Below are positions 41,143 to 51,811 of a stretch of 64,000 bases of DNA, piece after piece. The notes beneath the pieces are model-generated. The model worked only from the letters and a program-made list of their open reading frames with translations. It had not been told where the DNA came from and made no database searches. A program made the position numbers and the translations under genes. This stretch comes from Ornithodoros turicata (taxonomy: Eukaryota > Arthropoda > Arachnida > Ixodida > Argasidae): assembly GCF_037126465.1 (NCBI RefSeq), contig NC_088203.1, positions 82,026,668-82,090,667 on the forward strand, written 5' to 3'. Every line of letters starts with the position of its first letter. Position 1 is the first letter of the stretch.

Positions 41143-42486
41143 ACCCCTGTCACCTGTGTGATGAATGTCACTCCCAATGAATGACAGTCACGTTCAATGT
41201 CATTTGCTCGAGCGAGACGGAGCTACACGGCAAAGAAAGACGATTTATTTATTTATTTATTTATTCATTCCGTGTTAGACATACGATGACGATCCATGAA
41301 ATAGTTTGACCGTGTTATGTGTGAATATTGGTGGGCATTTTTTTTTTATAAATTTATTGTCTACTTTAAAAACTAAACTTATGGACGTCGTTTGCTCAAC
41401 TAAACTGTTTGCTTCGCTTTGACGGTCGTGGAAGTACGTAACCGAATCCCAATAGACGGGCAAGATGGCGGTTAGTACGGTTGTATGGTGCTTAGGAATC
41501 ACGAATCACGAAGGAAGCACGAATCAGCTTTGTAGTGAACGAGCTCACTGGGAGCAAAAGTCGTTTTCGAAAATTGCGCAAGTACTCCTTTTCAGAAATA
41601 AAGAAACTCGGAAAAACCTATCGGACAATAACTTTGCAGTCCCGTTTGTTTTCTTTTTGCTGCTTAACGTTGCTGCTTTTCGCTATCTCTCTGCCGTCGA
41701 GGTTACCCATTTTGTGCGAGAGGGAAAAGCAAATGAGCTCCCCAAACTCATTCGCTGAGCGACTGTCAGTTCCATGAAATGCCCTTTTGGTGTCACCGTG
41801 TGGCACTGAACGAATGCCGTTCTGTACGAATGTCATTCGCTGGGAATGTCATGCCAAAGTGCCTCGCGCGGAAAAAAAAGGCATTAGCGTGTAATGTCAG
41901 TCTGGTCCCGAATGCCATTTCTTACTATAGTCGTACTACACATCAGATTGGAATGTCATTAAACACGATGATGACCGGTCTAACACTAGACGCGTAAGTG
42001 ATGCAATAATTAACGAGCGTAGACGTGTTCAAAGAGATTAAACATACCCATAATATCCCATAAAATGATAAAATTTGCTTTATATCATAATCGATTATGT
42101 GCACTATGTCGGAAAAGTGTTTCCATCTTGCCTATCAGGTGGCAGACTACGCCAAAAGTAAACATGCAACAAAGCAATCGTTAACAACACCCGGCATTTT
42201 GCAAAAAAAAAAAAAAAAAACTGCTCGTTTTCGTGTAATTTATAACACAATAGGGCGGTGTGCAGTACAGAGTGTCTTTATGGAAGTTTTAAATTGCTCT
42301 TCTGCTCAGGCAATGGGAGAGAGGGGTACGCATTTCGTTTGCGGATGAGTTGTGGCGATCTCATTACGTAGAAACTGTCAATGAGACGAATGTCATTAAA
42401 TATGTCCGTACAGCACGGCACGAATGCCATTAAGACTTAACTCATTACGCACTTCATGTCATTTCCCGTGCACGTGTGGCAGGGGT
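41143..42486. mobile_element. 1.34-kb TIR element with GAATGTCATT subterminal repeats
   Basis: The ends ACCCCTGTCACCTGTG (41143-41158) and CACGTGTGGCAGGGGT (42471-42486) are 16-bp inverted repeats with three mismatches. Near both ends and in the middle, GAATG(T/C)CATT-like words recur in both orientations (about 41162-41200, 41750-41960, 42380-42465). Subterminal motif clusters of this kind are common transposase-binding arrays in DNA transposons. No transposase is recognised. A TTTA microsatellite (41243-41270) and an A-run (42203-42220) lie inside. No target duplication could be fixed. Confidence 0.65.
41465..41758 (+). CDS. Hypothetical 97-residue ORF inside the TIR element
   Basis: A true ATG in good context (AAGATGGCG) opens a 97-residue frame. 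It has a polar N-terminal half and a hydrophobic FVFFLLLNVAAF segment that could span a membrane. It ends NELPKLIR at TGA. No family is recognised, and its position inside a TIR element with no other copies in view means it could be chance. Confidence 0.15.
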   Translation: MAVSTVVWCLGITNHEGSTNQLCSERAHWEQKSFSKIAQVLLFRNKETRKNLSDNNFAVPFVFFLLLNVAAFRYLSAVEVTHFVREGKANELPKLIR

Positions 42487-42552
42487 ACTAAATATATTAA
42501 TTTGCCGTGTGACAGGTATATAAGATTTTAAGGAAACCTTTTGTTACTGTAG

Positions 42553-42598
42553 TGGTGGTGGAGTGTGTGTGTGTGTGTGTGGGGGGGGGGGGGGGGTT
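42553..42598. repeat. GT microsatellite followed by poly(G)
   Basis: GTGTGTGTGTGTGTGTGT then about 18 G. Purely simple sequence. Confidence 0.9.
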
Positions 42599-42888
42599 AC
42601 GTAGGGGTTCGGGCGCTCTGCCTGCATGATGGTGGGGTCGATCACTACATGCCGTTCTCAGACAAAGAATACTATCGTAGTGCATCTGCGTAGCGCCCAG
42701 GTGATCTCTGATTTCCAAAATGCGAAGCACTTTTTCATGTTTTCGTACACTCTAAATCCTGTGACGGACACGTGCCGGTTAAAAAGCTCCCTCAGAAAAT
42801 ACAGCCGGTACATAGCCGTAACCGTGTGGAAACAGCCGTAACAGTTATCAAATAGCAAGCCCCACAGCGATCCCTATCGCCAAATTTC

Positions 42889-42937
42889 AGCAGGTACAAA
42901 GCCGTCATGTCGGTATGAAACGGCTTTGTGCCCGCTG
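42889..42937. repeat. Hairpin bounding a LINE fragment
   Basis: CAGCAGGTACAAAGCCGT pairs with ACGGCTTTGTGCCCGCTG across a 13-base loop. The following CTGAATAATATGTGTGCCTC recurs in part near 43745-43790. A small MITE end adjacent to the truncated LINE is likely. Confidence 0.6.
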
Positions 42938-42948
42938 AATAATATGTG

Positions 42949-43522
42949 TGCCTCCTTTGCCTTTCAGTGGGTTCCAGGGCATTGCGGAATAACTGGGAAC
43001 CACGAGGCCGACGCTGCCGCTGCCGCTGCACACCAACAACGACCTTCTATGCCCATTATACTCTCGAGAGGAGACAGAAGATCCCTCCTCAGGCATTTGT
43101 CCGATTCCTGGTCTACCCTACAGTGGCAACACGACATTCCAACTATGTCCTCTTTGGGAAATGTAGACCCAACGCTGTCATACCGACTGCCTGCAAAGCT
43201 TCCTCGTCCTCTGAAGTCACTCATCCACAGGCTACGTCTGAATGTGGCCTTCACTCCGTCCTATCGATACCAGCTAGGCTGTGAGGCTAGCCCTATGTGC
43301 AACGAGTGTGGCGTACTTGCCAACGTTGAGCACATACTCCTCCGCTGCCGGACCTATGTCAACGAGAGGCGTACACTGCAGTCGCAGCTTGCCACCCTTG
43401 GCTGCCGCCCCTTCAACTTGTCGACCATCCTCGGCCCTTGGGACACCGCGGCCGACTCCAGGGCGGCCTTACGTCACGTGGTTGACTTCTTTGAGGCGAC
43501 AGGCCTAAATGACTCACTATGA
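42949..43522 (+). pseudogene. LINE pol 3' end: RNase H last block plus zinc knuckle
   Basis: FAFQWVPGHCGITGNHEADA (about 42958-43020) is the last RNase H block with its Asp. Then follow WQHDIPTMSSLGNVDPTLSY, LPRPLKSLIHRLRLNVAFTP and C-x2-C-x7-H-x4-C (CNECGVLANVEHILLRC, about 43297-43347). The end is HVVDFFEATGLNDSL and a stop at 43520-43522. The 190-odd codons are open without a break, the best-preserved LINE end in the window. The 5' end is cut at a small hairpin element. It resembles the fragment at 50992-51399 most closely (VDPTLS, LPRPL, NVAFTP, ILGPW in both). Confidence 0.92.
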
Positions 43523-43700
43523 CCCCAGCAGCGCCCTCGGACACTCCCACCACCACGATCACGTCCAGCATCGTCATCGCCACTTCGATCATTCCCGTCA
43601 TCTTTCATCGTCATCACTGATCATTGTCACCACTCATATTAGACCCCTAGCTATGGGGTAGCGTTCCACTCCTAGAGTGGAGAACCTCCCCACTTCATCA
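43523..43700 (+). mobile_element. LINE 3' UTR
   Basis: Follows the LINE stop. CACC/ATCA-rich, with CTATGGGGTAGCGTTCCACT and AGAGTGGAGAACCTCCCCAC, parallel to the 51400-51490 UTR (GGGCAGTGTTCCGCCTCAGC). The 3' end is unclear near 43700. Confidence 0.5.
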
Positions 43701-43729
43701 TCACAATATATATGTTGTTGTGCCTCCTG

Positions 43730-44200
43730 AGCCGTATACTCGTGTGCTTGTTGAATAATGCGCGTGCCGGCTGAATATGTGTGCCTTCGTTGGAGCGTAC
43801 TACCGCGCTCCGCCGCTGAGGAGTGACATGGCACCGCGTATTCTTCCGCAGTGCATTCCTCCGAGCTTTCTTGCCCGTTGTCTGCGCTGCAACCTCGCCT
43901 TTGAGAAGGATGACAACCGTGCTTTTTAAGTACAAGTTTAATGTTTGCTTAAAGTAAGCCAACCTAGCTGTGACGCATCGTACGACGCCTGCGTTTTACT
44001 TGTGTTTAACCACCGAAGTACATTCTGTTGCAGATGGTGGACGCATTGCAAATGGCGGCAGGAGAGGATCGGCTACATCGGTGAAGCGATCATGTACATT
44101 ACAAGCGAGGCTAATTGTATTCTTTCGTTATAGGTGACCGTGGGACTGTAAAAATTACAAGGACATGAGTTACAAAATAGTGTACTATTCCAGCATTCAC
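43730..44200. other. Unassigned sequence with MITE words
   Basis: 43745-43790 repeats GTTGAATAATGCGCGTGCCG and GCTGAATATGTGTGCC, related to the hairpin at 42889-42960. Nothing else recognised. Confidence 0.35.
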
Positions 44201-44257
44201 GTTGGAACAATACCAGCGTGATATTCACTTCGGTTTCTTTGCAGGTTGCTTCCTGTC

Positions 44258-45003
44258 TCAACGGTCACATATACATGTGCAAAATTGCAACTGCTCCTCA
44301 CATCGAAGCGTGTCTGGTGCCACTTGCTTGGACAATTGTTCGCCGGCCATTTCGTTTGAGGAACTGTCGTGTTCGTCACTAAGGATGACCTTGATTGGGC
44401 TTTGCAGTGCCAGCCTGGTCGAAGTTTCGATGATTGTGTATTCGATGTTTGGAGGACTGCCTGATGCATCGGATGGGTTGTGTGGCTGCGCAACGTGTGG
44501 CCCATATGTGTGTGTTGGGACTAGTGAACCGTGTATGTTTTCCATTCCGCAAAAGATGATGTACTGGATACACTTTTAAAGGTATGTGCACGCCAATAAA
44601 ATTTGGTGTTTCAAGTTCGATGTCCTTGGTGCATTTTCTTCCTTTCTTTCTCTGTTTTCTTTTTTCGCGAAGCGTTGAGGTCATTTTTCTGTTAGGGAAC
44701 TCGAGAGGCACAATATGTTTCGCGTACTTGCGTATTAGTGGGTACAATAACCCTTCAATACGTCCGGTACGCTGTGGCTCCTGGCGTCAGCAGGGATGTC
44801 GTACCAGTTGTTTCAAGTGGCACAGAGCACCTGCAGCTTTCGCAGGCACTGCGGGCCTCTTGAAGTCATCTGGCACATTTTTTAAAAAATGTGCAGTTGA
44901 TCAGACGGCACCTATCTGTCACTGGGTTTGGAGTGTAGGGGTGACGTTTTCGAGTTCGAGCGCGTACGTCACAATACCACAGAAAATGTGCGCCCAGCGT
45001 TAA
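44258..45003 (-). pseudogene. Degenerate protein-coding remnant, family unknown
   Basis: On the minus strand, 45003 to about 44570 reads as one protein-like frame broken by three stops. Segments include TYALELENVTPTL, STAHFLKNVPDDFKRP, AKAAGALCHLKQLVRHP and GLLYPLIRKYAKHIVPLEF, then a Lys/Arg-rich LREKRKQRKKGRKC and ELETPNFIGVHIPL. A second frame from an ATG near 44545 gives 95 residues with an acidic Ser-rich part (VILSDEHDSSSNEMAGEQL). Together they look like a decayed gene, perhaps a transposon second ORF. I do not recognise the family, and the joining of frames is inference. Confidence 0.3.
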
Positions 45004-45004
45004 T

Positions 45005-46955
45005 CCCCTTTTTATTGCGCAACCGGGTGCGGTAGAGTTAATCTAGAGTTTTACCTAACTTCTATTTCAGGCCTCAATGCGGATGATTTGGGAAGTTAAG
45101 GTTACCGTAGTTCGCAAGTAGCCAACATAAATGCAGACACAAAAGAAGAAATAGACACCCCACCACCAAAGGTTTTTCTCCTACAAACTTATTCTGCCGT
45201 TGGGACCTCCCATACCATCTTTCTTTCTCTCATGGAAGGGACACGGCATATGCGCATGTAGATAGGCGCGCAGGAATAAATGTATGTTGATATAGCCTAT
45301 ATCACTTCCGATTAACACCGCACCGATGGTGTCTTTACCGGTATACCTTCTCTTATGATGTCTTGTTCATTTGGCTGTTGCTTTATGATTGCTACTATTC
45401 GCACGATATTTCTATCTTTCTATTTTTCTATTTTTCCTTTTTCATTGACATGTTTATTCCTGCTTTGTATCTCTAACGGTCCCTTAAACACCCCATGAAC
45501 GTTTGGTAAATGTGGTGAGTGTGCCAAGAAAGTCACAAAACCCAGTGACTCCACTGAGCCAAATAAATACTTGCCTCTTCACCCCGTGCACTTCTGGTAT
45601 CAATGGGCAAAACGGAGCTCAGTACAGGCAAAGTTAGTAGATTATTAGTTAGTATTTAGTTCGCTAGTTCATCAGTTAGTATTGTGTTAGTTAAAAGGAA
45701 AGTGTAATCTAGGTAGTTACCTGTGTAATTAGATAATTATGTTAATAAAATATTCTGAAGAAGTTAGTACATGTGCAAACATGTGTCTGGGTAGTCCCCT
45801 AAAACTGAGTAGGCGAATCGGGAGGACTCCTCCTCCAACGGGAATTCAGGCACGAGGGCTCATTTCCTGCGCAAGAGTCTTTCAGGCTTTTCAGGTTTAA
45901 TGAATCAAAATAAATGAAATGAGCTGAACATGAAATGCTACAAGCGCCAGATATTTAAAGCATGTACGAATCACATGGGATGGTGCGCATTTTCTTATTA
46001 CTGTAAACGCACGTAAACGAACTAGTGTCCGTATACCGGCCTCTCCCAATTCATTGTGACATGTCCTGTAGCGCGAGGGACTACTGTATGTTTTTATCGT
46101 CCCCGTAATTGCGTGAAATGTAATCATGAAATCACGTCCTGCGATTGCTCTTACCAAAAAAGGAAATTGTCTACAAAGTTTGGTGATTTAGCACGACATG
46201 ACAAAGAAAATAAAAATTGTGGAATTGGATTCAAAAATACCGCAACTGTAATATCTGCCCTAGGGCCTTTCGGTTGAGGTCGACTTCTGGTGAAATAATG
46301 AACCTTCTGTACACAATACGGCCTCCTTCTATTATCGCTATCACTAGTACTGTCACTCTGGTGTTTTTTACGCGCATGTTACGTAAAAGGCGCGCACCTT
46401 CTTCCATGGCATCATTCTATGTAGTAAATAAATAATAATATAATATAAATAAATAATATATAACAATAATCTAACAAATTTATTAAATAATCAATAAATA
46501 AACATGTGTCACTTCAGTTAGTAAACGGGCAGCATTTTCTCCTAGGGGTGTTGTAGTGCAGTCGCATCTACGATATCAGACGATACGCAGGCAGCAATAA
46601 GAACGGAAGCGGACATAAAACGAGGCGAAGCAAGAAAGTAAGTGCATAAGGCCCGGTTTCACAAACGCTGGTTAACTTGGAACCGAGACCAAGCGTTGCT
46701 AAAACTTGAAGTTAACACTCAATTCTCTTTTGAAAACGTTAGTTGGTGACGTCATGAATGTTTCAGTAACAATAACTCCGTATAGTGAAGCACAGATAAG
46801 CGTTAAATTCAAGTTAACCGACCGTTCATCTCGGTTAAAATGTCCTAACTTGTTACCGCATTGGATCTGAAATGCTATCAACACTAGCGTATCTATTCCC
46901 AGCCTAGTGGCTGTCAACAGATGAATGCAGTGACAACGGGATGCAACACACAGGC
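45005..46955. other. Unassigned sequence, 2 kb
   Basis: AT-rich segments (46430-46500 is TAAATAA/TAATAT simple sequence) and TTAGTTAGTA words near 45640-45690. AATAAA occurs at about 45745. No recognisable exon, tRNA or element ends. Confidence 0.4.
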
Positions 46956-46957
46956 AC

Positions 46958-47232
46958 ACCAGCGGCATGGCCTGGCGGGTCACAAGCGTCCCGATCATTG
47001 GTGGTAGCCAATAAAGTCTTGCTGCAGACTGGGAGGCGATGGGTTCGAATCCTACCATCGGCTGTGCTGTCTGAGGTTTTCCCTGGGTTTTCTGAAGACT
47101 TTGCAGGCGCATGTCGGCACAGTTCCCCCTGAAGTCGGCCCAGGACGCACACCAATCCCCCCTGTCCCCCATCTCTTTCTGCTGTCCTCTGTCCACATGT
47201 GTACGCAGCTCATAGCCACAGTTGCTTCGCGG
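46958..47232 (+). mobile_element. tRNA-derived SINE
   Basis: The head ACCAGCGGCATGGCC (46959-) is diverged, and the B box GATGGGTTCGAATCCTACC lies at 47038-47056. The body (CTGTGCTGTCTGAGGTTTTC, CCTGGGTTTTC, CATGTCGGCACAGTTCCCCC, GAAGTCGGCCCAGGACGCAC) is followed by a 3' part ending AGTTGCTTCGCGGCGCTAAC near 47240. That 3' part matches the inverted copy at 48027-48316 rather than the CACC-tailed copies, so two tail subfamilies exist. It is followed by an ACAC microsatellite. Confidence 0.85.
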
Positions 47233-47344
47233 CGCTAACACGGAAGAAACACACACACACACACATAAAGAGACGATGATGAGATGCAAACTTGCGCAGT
47301 ATACATGAAATATCCACGTTCTGCTATCTAGGCTCTGGTACTTG

Positions 47345-47475
47345 CTGTTAGTACACTCAAATCACTAAAAAGAAAATGAGTAAATTAGGGAGCAATTACA
47401 GCGTGTAGTCCCCTAGACTACAATTACTCCCCATTTTAGTCTTCTGACAATGATAATTACTCCCCCGGCACTACA
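47345..47475. repeat. MITE-like repeat with GGAGTAA words, copy 2
   Basis: AGGGAGCAATTACAGC, GTAGTCCCCTAGACTAC and AATTACTCCCC are partly self-complementary and related to 40690-40925. Confidence 0.45.
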
Positions 47476-47767
47476 AATCGCGCCGACACTTCGTAAACGT
47501 CCCCTGAATGCAAACGTGCACGTAAACAGTGTCCTGCGAGAATTTGATGGAATAGGGCAGTATTATTCAGCTGTTATCTACCCACAGAATAAGAAATGAA
47601 CTAAACGTCTCCTAATTAAAAGCGAATTAAAAATTAATTAGATATCTGCATTAATTTGACGCTCCTCGTACTTGTGTCGTACGAATGTATGTGCGAATGG
47701 AAGAGAACTGTAGGACGAGAGAGGGAATGCGTGTCCCTCTAGTAAAATAAGGCCCCCATGCAGGTCG

Positions 47768-47976
47768 CCGGAATGCGGTTGCCAGCGTAGTGGAATTGGT
47801 CAAGGCGTGCGGCCAGTAATCGAGAGATGCGTGGCTCAAACCCTGCGCTGTCAGGCTTTTTCGACGACCGCCATATTTCGACTATTCATGTCCTCATGCA
47901 CCTTGAGGTTTGTGCTGCGGTGGTAGTACCTTTGTATGTTCCAGTCTCAGCACAATCACTTTCTATCTTGTCTACC
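47768..47976 (+). mobile_element. tRNA-derived SINE, second family
   Basis: The head TTGCCAGCGTAGTGGAATTG, then GTCAAGGCGTGCGGCCAGTA, has an A box; the B box reads GTGGCTCAAACCCTG (47830-47844). The body holds CGACCGCCATATTT and a tail GTATGTTCCAGTCTCAGC. It differs from the CCCTGGGTTTT family. Related pieces lie at 24715-24960, 51812-51990 and 62840-63025. Confidence 0.75.
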
Positions 47977-48026
47977 AAAGATTTCACAGATCAGCTTTGC
48001 TATCACACAAACCTGTTTTCTTATCT

Positions 48027-48316
48027 TTCTGTGTTAGCGCCCCGAAGCTACTGTGCCTATGAGCGGCGTACGGACCTGGACTGATGGAGAGAGGACAGCA
48101 GGCAGGAGTGGGGGATAGGTGGGTTACTATGCGTCCTGGGCCGGCTTCAGGACGTACTGTGTCGACATTCGTCTGGAAAGTCTTCGGAAAACCCAGGGAA
48201 AACCTCAGACAACACAGCCGGGTGGTAGGATTCAAACCCAGCACCTCCCAGTCTTCAGCACGACCCTAGCTACCACCAACGAGCCTTAACCCACTCGGCC
48301 ATGCCGCTGGTGCACA
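48027..48316 (-). mobile_element. Complete tRNA-derived SINE, minus strand
   Basis: On the minus strand from 48316: CACCAGCGGCATGGCCGAGT, then GGGTTAAGGC, a good A box in a Ser/Leu-tRNA-like head. The B box reads GCTGGGTTTGAATCCTACC (about 48243-48225), then CTGTGTTGTCTGAGGTTTTC, CCTGGGTTTTCC, ATGTCGACACAGTACGTCC and GCCCAGGACGCATAGTAACC. It ends CTTCGGGGCGCTAACACAG near 48030. All parts are present, about 290 bp. It is the inverted partner of 46958-47232. Confidence 0.88.
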
Positions 48317-48319
48317 GAA

Positions 48320-50185
48320 CTGTAACATAATTTCAAAAGAGCTCTGTAGACGGTGTGGTGTATGCCGTTTGATCTCTTCATACTAAAAGAAACAGAAAGC
48401 ACAAAGAAATTACAAAGAGTAGAAGAGCCCAGAAGAGAGTCCGGAACTCCAAGAATGTTTGAGAAGCGGCTGAAAACGGCGAAGGGTTAAGGAAGCGAAA
48501 GGGAGTAAAAGGGAAAGGAGGGCTTAACGACTCTCCGATACAACGGGAGTCGGTGAATGAATGTCGCCTTCGATTTCTCGCCCCCGTTGATTATATGCTC
48601 CGTTCGCTCTGACTTGTGTCTCGCTCGTTTTGTTCGCTGTTCCCGCCTTAGTCTTCGATTGTTTGCCCTCCTTCCTGCCTTTTCCGGACGTTTTCTGCTC
48701 TTTGTCTGCTCCTTCCTCGTCTCCTTTGTTTTGATTGTAGCGTGGTCTACCGGCAGCTAGACCTGTCTCGTTGCTTCGACCTAGCGTTATTCTCCGTTTT
48801 GGGTTAATTTTCTTCTGCTCTGTTCCCCACAAGGGCGACTGTAGGAACACGTGATGCCTAGCAGCAACTAACGTAACTGTTCTCCCCTTCCCCTCCCTCC
48901 CTTCTTCCTCCCCCCGAGCAATATGCCGCCAGCGTGCAAGATTTCTTGAAAAGTCTGAAAATGAAAGGTGAAATGACAGATGTTTCAAGATTTCTTGGAA
49001 AGGTCCTAGCAGACCTCTCAGGAAATTTTGAGAGGTCTCTTAGACACATTTTCGATAGGCAAGAAAGTAAACAACCTACAGAGTGCCCCCCCCCCCCCCT
49101 AGTGGGGCACATTCAAGCACCGGTAGGTCTGCATCCTGCTAATGGGTGGTTTTCAAGTTGAGAGGTGCCGCTACGCACGCTGGGTCTTCGAACTTCCGAT
49201 CTGAAATTTCGCTCAATTGGAGCAAAGCGAAACATTATAAACTCTGGCGTAAACGAGAACTAAGATGACTTCGTCTAGCCCCGAAAGAAGTAAGGTACCT
49301 TAACGAATACTTCGCACGTACTTTTCTTATGACAAAGTAAGATTTCGTGACAGATCGTGCACGTTTCGGTTTCGTTTGGCGGGCGCTTTGGAATAGCGAT
49401 ATTTTGCTGTGCGAAATGTTATGTTACAACGCGTGCAATTTGACGCTTGAGATAACAAAGATAACAATCAACATTTCAGATATGACGCAACAAAATGTAC
49501 AGGCAGTATTTTACACAGCAATCTTCTGCACTCGCAGGATAATACGCATGTAGTCGTTTCCTTTTAGTTTGGGACGAAGCTGTGACTTTAGTGATAATCT
49601 TTTCACATTATGGATTGATAATGTTATCACAGCCACGCACAACTCAACATAAGTACACAGCACGGCATTTGGTGACAACTGCCTACACCTTTTAGTTCAA
49701 TTTGCGTTTGCGCTGATAACATTTTTTCCAAAGGCACAGTATCCGTTACATTTTATTTCTTTTTTCCGCACAATTAGTGAAGTTAAACGCTGAACATCCA
49801 CTTCTTTTTACTATATTTTTACGTTCAAAACACGCCGACGCTATACGACTCCAGCAGAAGGTCGTACCGGAAGCGTAAATCCACGTGTCAATAGCAACCT
49901 CCCAAACGTCATTTTGACAGGAAGTTGCAAACCACCCATTGTAGATACCGTATCTCTTCCGCAGTAAGTATGATAGAGGGAGCGCTAAAATTTCTCTCTG
50001 TGTGCGCTCTTGAAAGATGTTTGGACAACCGGCTGAGACTGCATGCGACTTCGCTCAAAAACACACCCAGTGGGCATCTGCCAGCCCATGTGGACAGGTG
50101 CACGCGCATCCCGATCTTCGAACGAACAGTTGTTCTTCGTAGCTACAAAGAGCGCACAGAAGAGGGAAATTTTAGAAGTTGCCGA
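48320..50185. other. Unassigned sequence, 1.9 kb
   Basis: No gene recognised. 48840-48920 is C-rich, and a run of about 14 C lies at 49086-49099. CAAGATTTCTTG occurs twice (about 48936 and 48987). A minus-strand 154-codon frame (48524-48988) starts at TTG and has no motif. Confidence 0.35.
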
Positions 50186-50190
50186 CAAGT

Positions 50191-50275
50191 GGGGGGGGGG
50201 CGGTATATGTTTATTAAGAAAAAAAGAAAGAAAGGTTAGCCAGGCAAAGACCCGGCGCGGCCAACACGGGTTTTG
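50191..50275 (-). mobile_element. LINE 3' UTR end with poly(C), minus strand
   Basis: Minus strand: GGCCGCGCCGGGTCTTTGCC, TGGCTAACCTTTCTTTC, TTTTTTTCTTAATAAACATA and TACCG then 10 C. It keeps AATAAA. Third copy of the module seen at 9190-9260 and 37265-37350. Confidence 0.7.
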
Positions 50276-50404
50276 ATAACTGTGTCGGCGCTCCGTCTAT
50301 CAACCTTACTGCGGAAAATATAGGGTGGTAGGAGCTATCTAGGAAATATAGGGTAGGATGAACATAGCTGGAGCAGGCAAGCTAGCTGGGGTTGACTTGA
50401 TGTT

Positions 50405-50496
50405 AACATTGCCTTAGGTTTGAGAGAAAACACAGTGCGAGACGTCGTCATGTCCTATGTTCGTCCCGTGTTTTCACTCAAAATCAAGGCAATGTC
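50405..50496. repeat. Fold-back element, ~29-bp arms
   Basis: AACATTGCCTTAGGTTTGAG...AAAACAC (50405-50433) pairs with GTGTTTTCACTCAAAATCAA...GGCAATGT (50468-50496). The loop contains GACGTCGTCATGTCC. Small fold-back MITE. Confidence 0.75.
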
Positions 50497-50499
50497 AAC

Positions 50500-50985
50500 G
50501 TCTAGGGTAGGATACAGACCTAGCTCTGCTTGGATGCACTCTGTAGGATGTTTTGCTGTGTTGTTGATTCGCCCGTGTATTATTCTTGTGCCGTTTTTTG
50601 ATAGCTTTGCCCCCCCCCCCCTTCTTACAATGAGGATGGCACGCACAGCTGTGAAGAAACACAGAAATCAGTTTGAAATGTGTCGAAAACTGTCAGGTGC
50701 CTAACCTTTCTGCAAACATATCAGAAGCATTTGACAAATTTGCAGGCCGTCACCTAAAGTGTTGCCACGTTTAGAAGAAATGACAAACGTCCCCCCCCCC
50801 CCCCTGTCGGCGTCAGCAAAAGTCACTCACAGCCGCAGCTGCAAATCGTAACACCTTTTCTGTAATTAAACGCTTTTGCTTTCAAACGTTCTATTCTATG
50901 CGAGCAGATGATCGATTCGAATTCAAGTATATCTCCATATCTCGTTGAGCTCTTTGACATCGATTAGGATCGTGGCCGTTTCGCA
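50500..50985. other. Unassigned sequence with two C-runs
   Basis: C-runs at about 50607-50621 and 50791-50805. No recognisable feature otherwise. Confidence 0.35.
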
Positions 50986-50991
50986 AAATAA

Positions 50992-51399
50992 ATGCAGGCT
51001 CAATGGGAACACCACATAGCTTACTCCCTTCTCTCTGATGTAGACCCCACGCTCTCTCTGGTCCTTCCTCCGCGACTACCGCGCCCGTTAACTGCTCTCT
51101 TCCACCGCATGAGGCCCAACGTTGCCTTTACACCTGCCTTTCAACGCCGTCTCGGCTCCAGCTCGTCTTCCCTCTGCCCCACTTGTGGAGCACACGGCGA
51201 CCTCAGCCACGTCATCCTGGCTTGTGGGCAATACCACCACGGGCGTACCCTAATGGAACTCTCTATGCAACGCCTTGACAAGCGGCCGTACAACTTAGCG
51301 AACATCCTCGGTCCGTGGTCGAACTCTGCCCACCAGGCGCAGGGCCTTCGTCTTCTGGCGGAGTACTTGTACTCCACCGGTCTGGCGACGGTTCTTTGA
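50992..51399 (+). pseudogene. LINE pol C-terminus with zinc knuckle
   Basis: An uninterrupted frame of about 135 codons covers only the domain after RNase H: DVDPTLSLVLPPRLPRPL, HRMRPNVAFTPAFQRRLG, C-x2-C-x7-H-x4-C (CPTCGAHGDLSHVILAC, about 51175-51225), NLANILGPW and the end LLAEYLYSTGLATVL, with a TGA at 51397-51399. It matches the 43 kb fragment closely in layout. 5'-truncated within the RNase H-knuckle linker. Not functional alone. Confidence 0.9.
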
Positions 51400-51540
51400 A
51401 AGCCCCCATCATCATCCCTTCGTCCCCTCCCAACGCGAAATAGGGCAGTGTTCCGCCTCAGCGGCGGTGAATCGCCCACCCCAACACCATCCAATGTATG
51501 TGTGTGTGTTCGTGTGTGTGTGTGGCAAAATAAAACTCTT
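51400..51540 (+). mobile_element. LINE 3' UTR with polyadenylation signal
   Basis: GGGCAGTGTTCCGCCTCAGC, then TG repeats (about 51496-51523), then GGCAAAATAAAACTCTT with AATAAA at 51529-51534. The end is near 51540. Confidence 0.6.
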
Positions 51541-51811
51541 ACTTGCTATTAGCTACATAGAAATGTTTATTATTATTTGGAAATCACTTTCCAAGTGAAT
51601 TATATGTATCGTTCGCCGAGCGAAATTCAAAGCGAGACACTATACACAGCGTTTCCTACTAATTCTTTCTGACATGTTTTGGTTCTCGGTATACAATGGT
51701 GCTTCGCCAAGTACGTCTGCATTACGTGCATTTCGTTTGTTATTTACACTTTGCTGTAGTTGTTGTCTCTGTTTTTTTTTCCGCTTCCAAACGCAATAAA
51801 CTCTACTGCTG

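Noticed and set aside
46699..47289. 196-codon minus-strand open frame
   Set aside because: Antisense to a tRNA-derived SINE and a CA microsatellite.
48524..48988. 154-codon Lys/Arg-rich minus-strand frame
   Set aside because: Starts at TTG, low-complexity composition, no domain.
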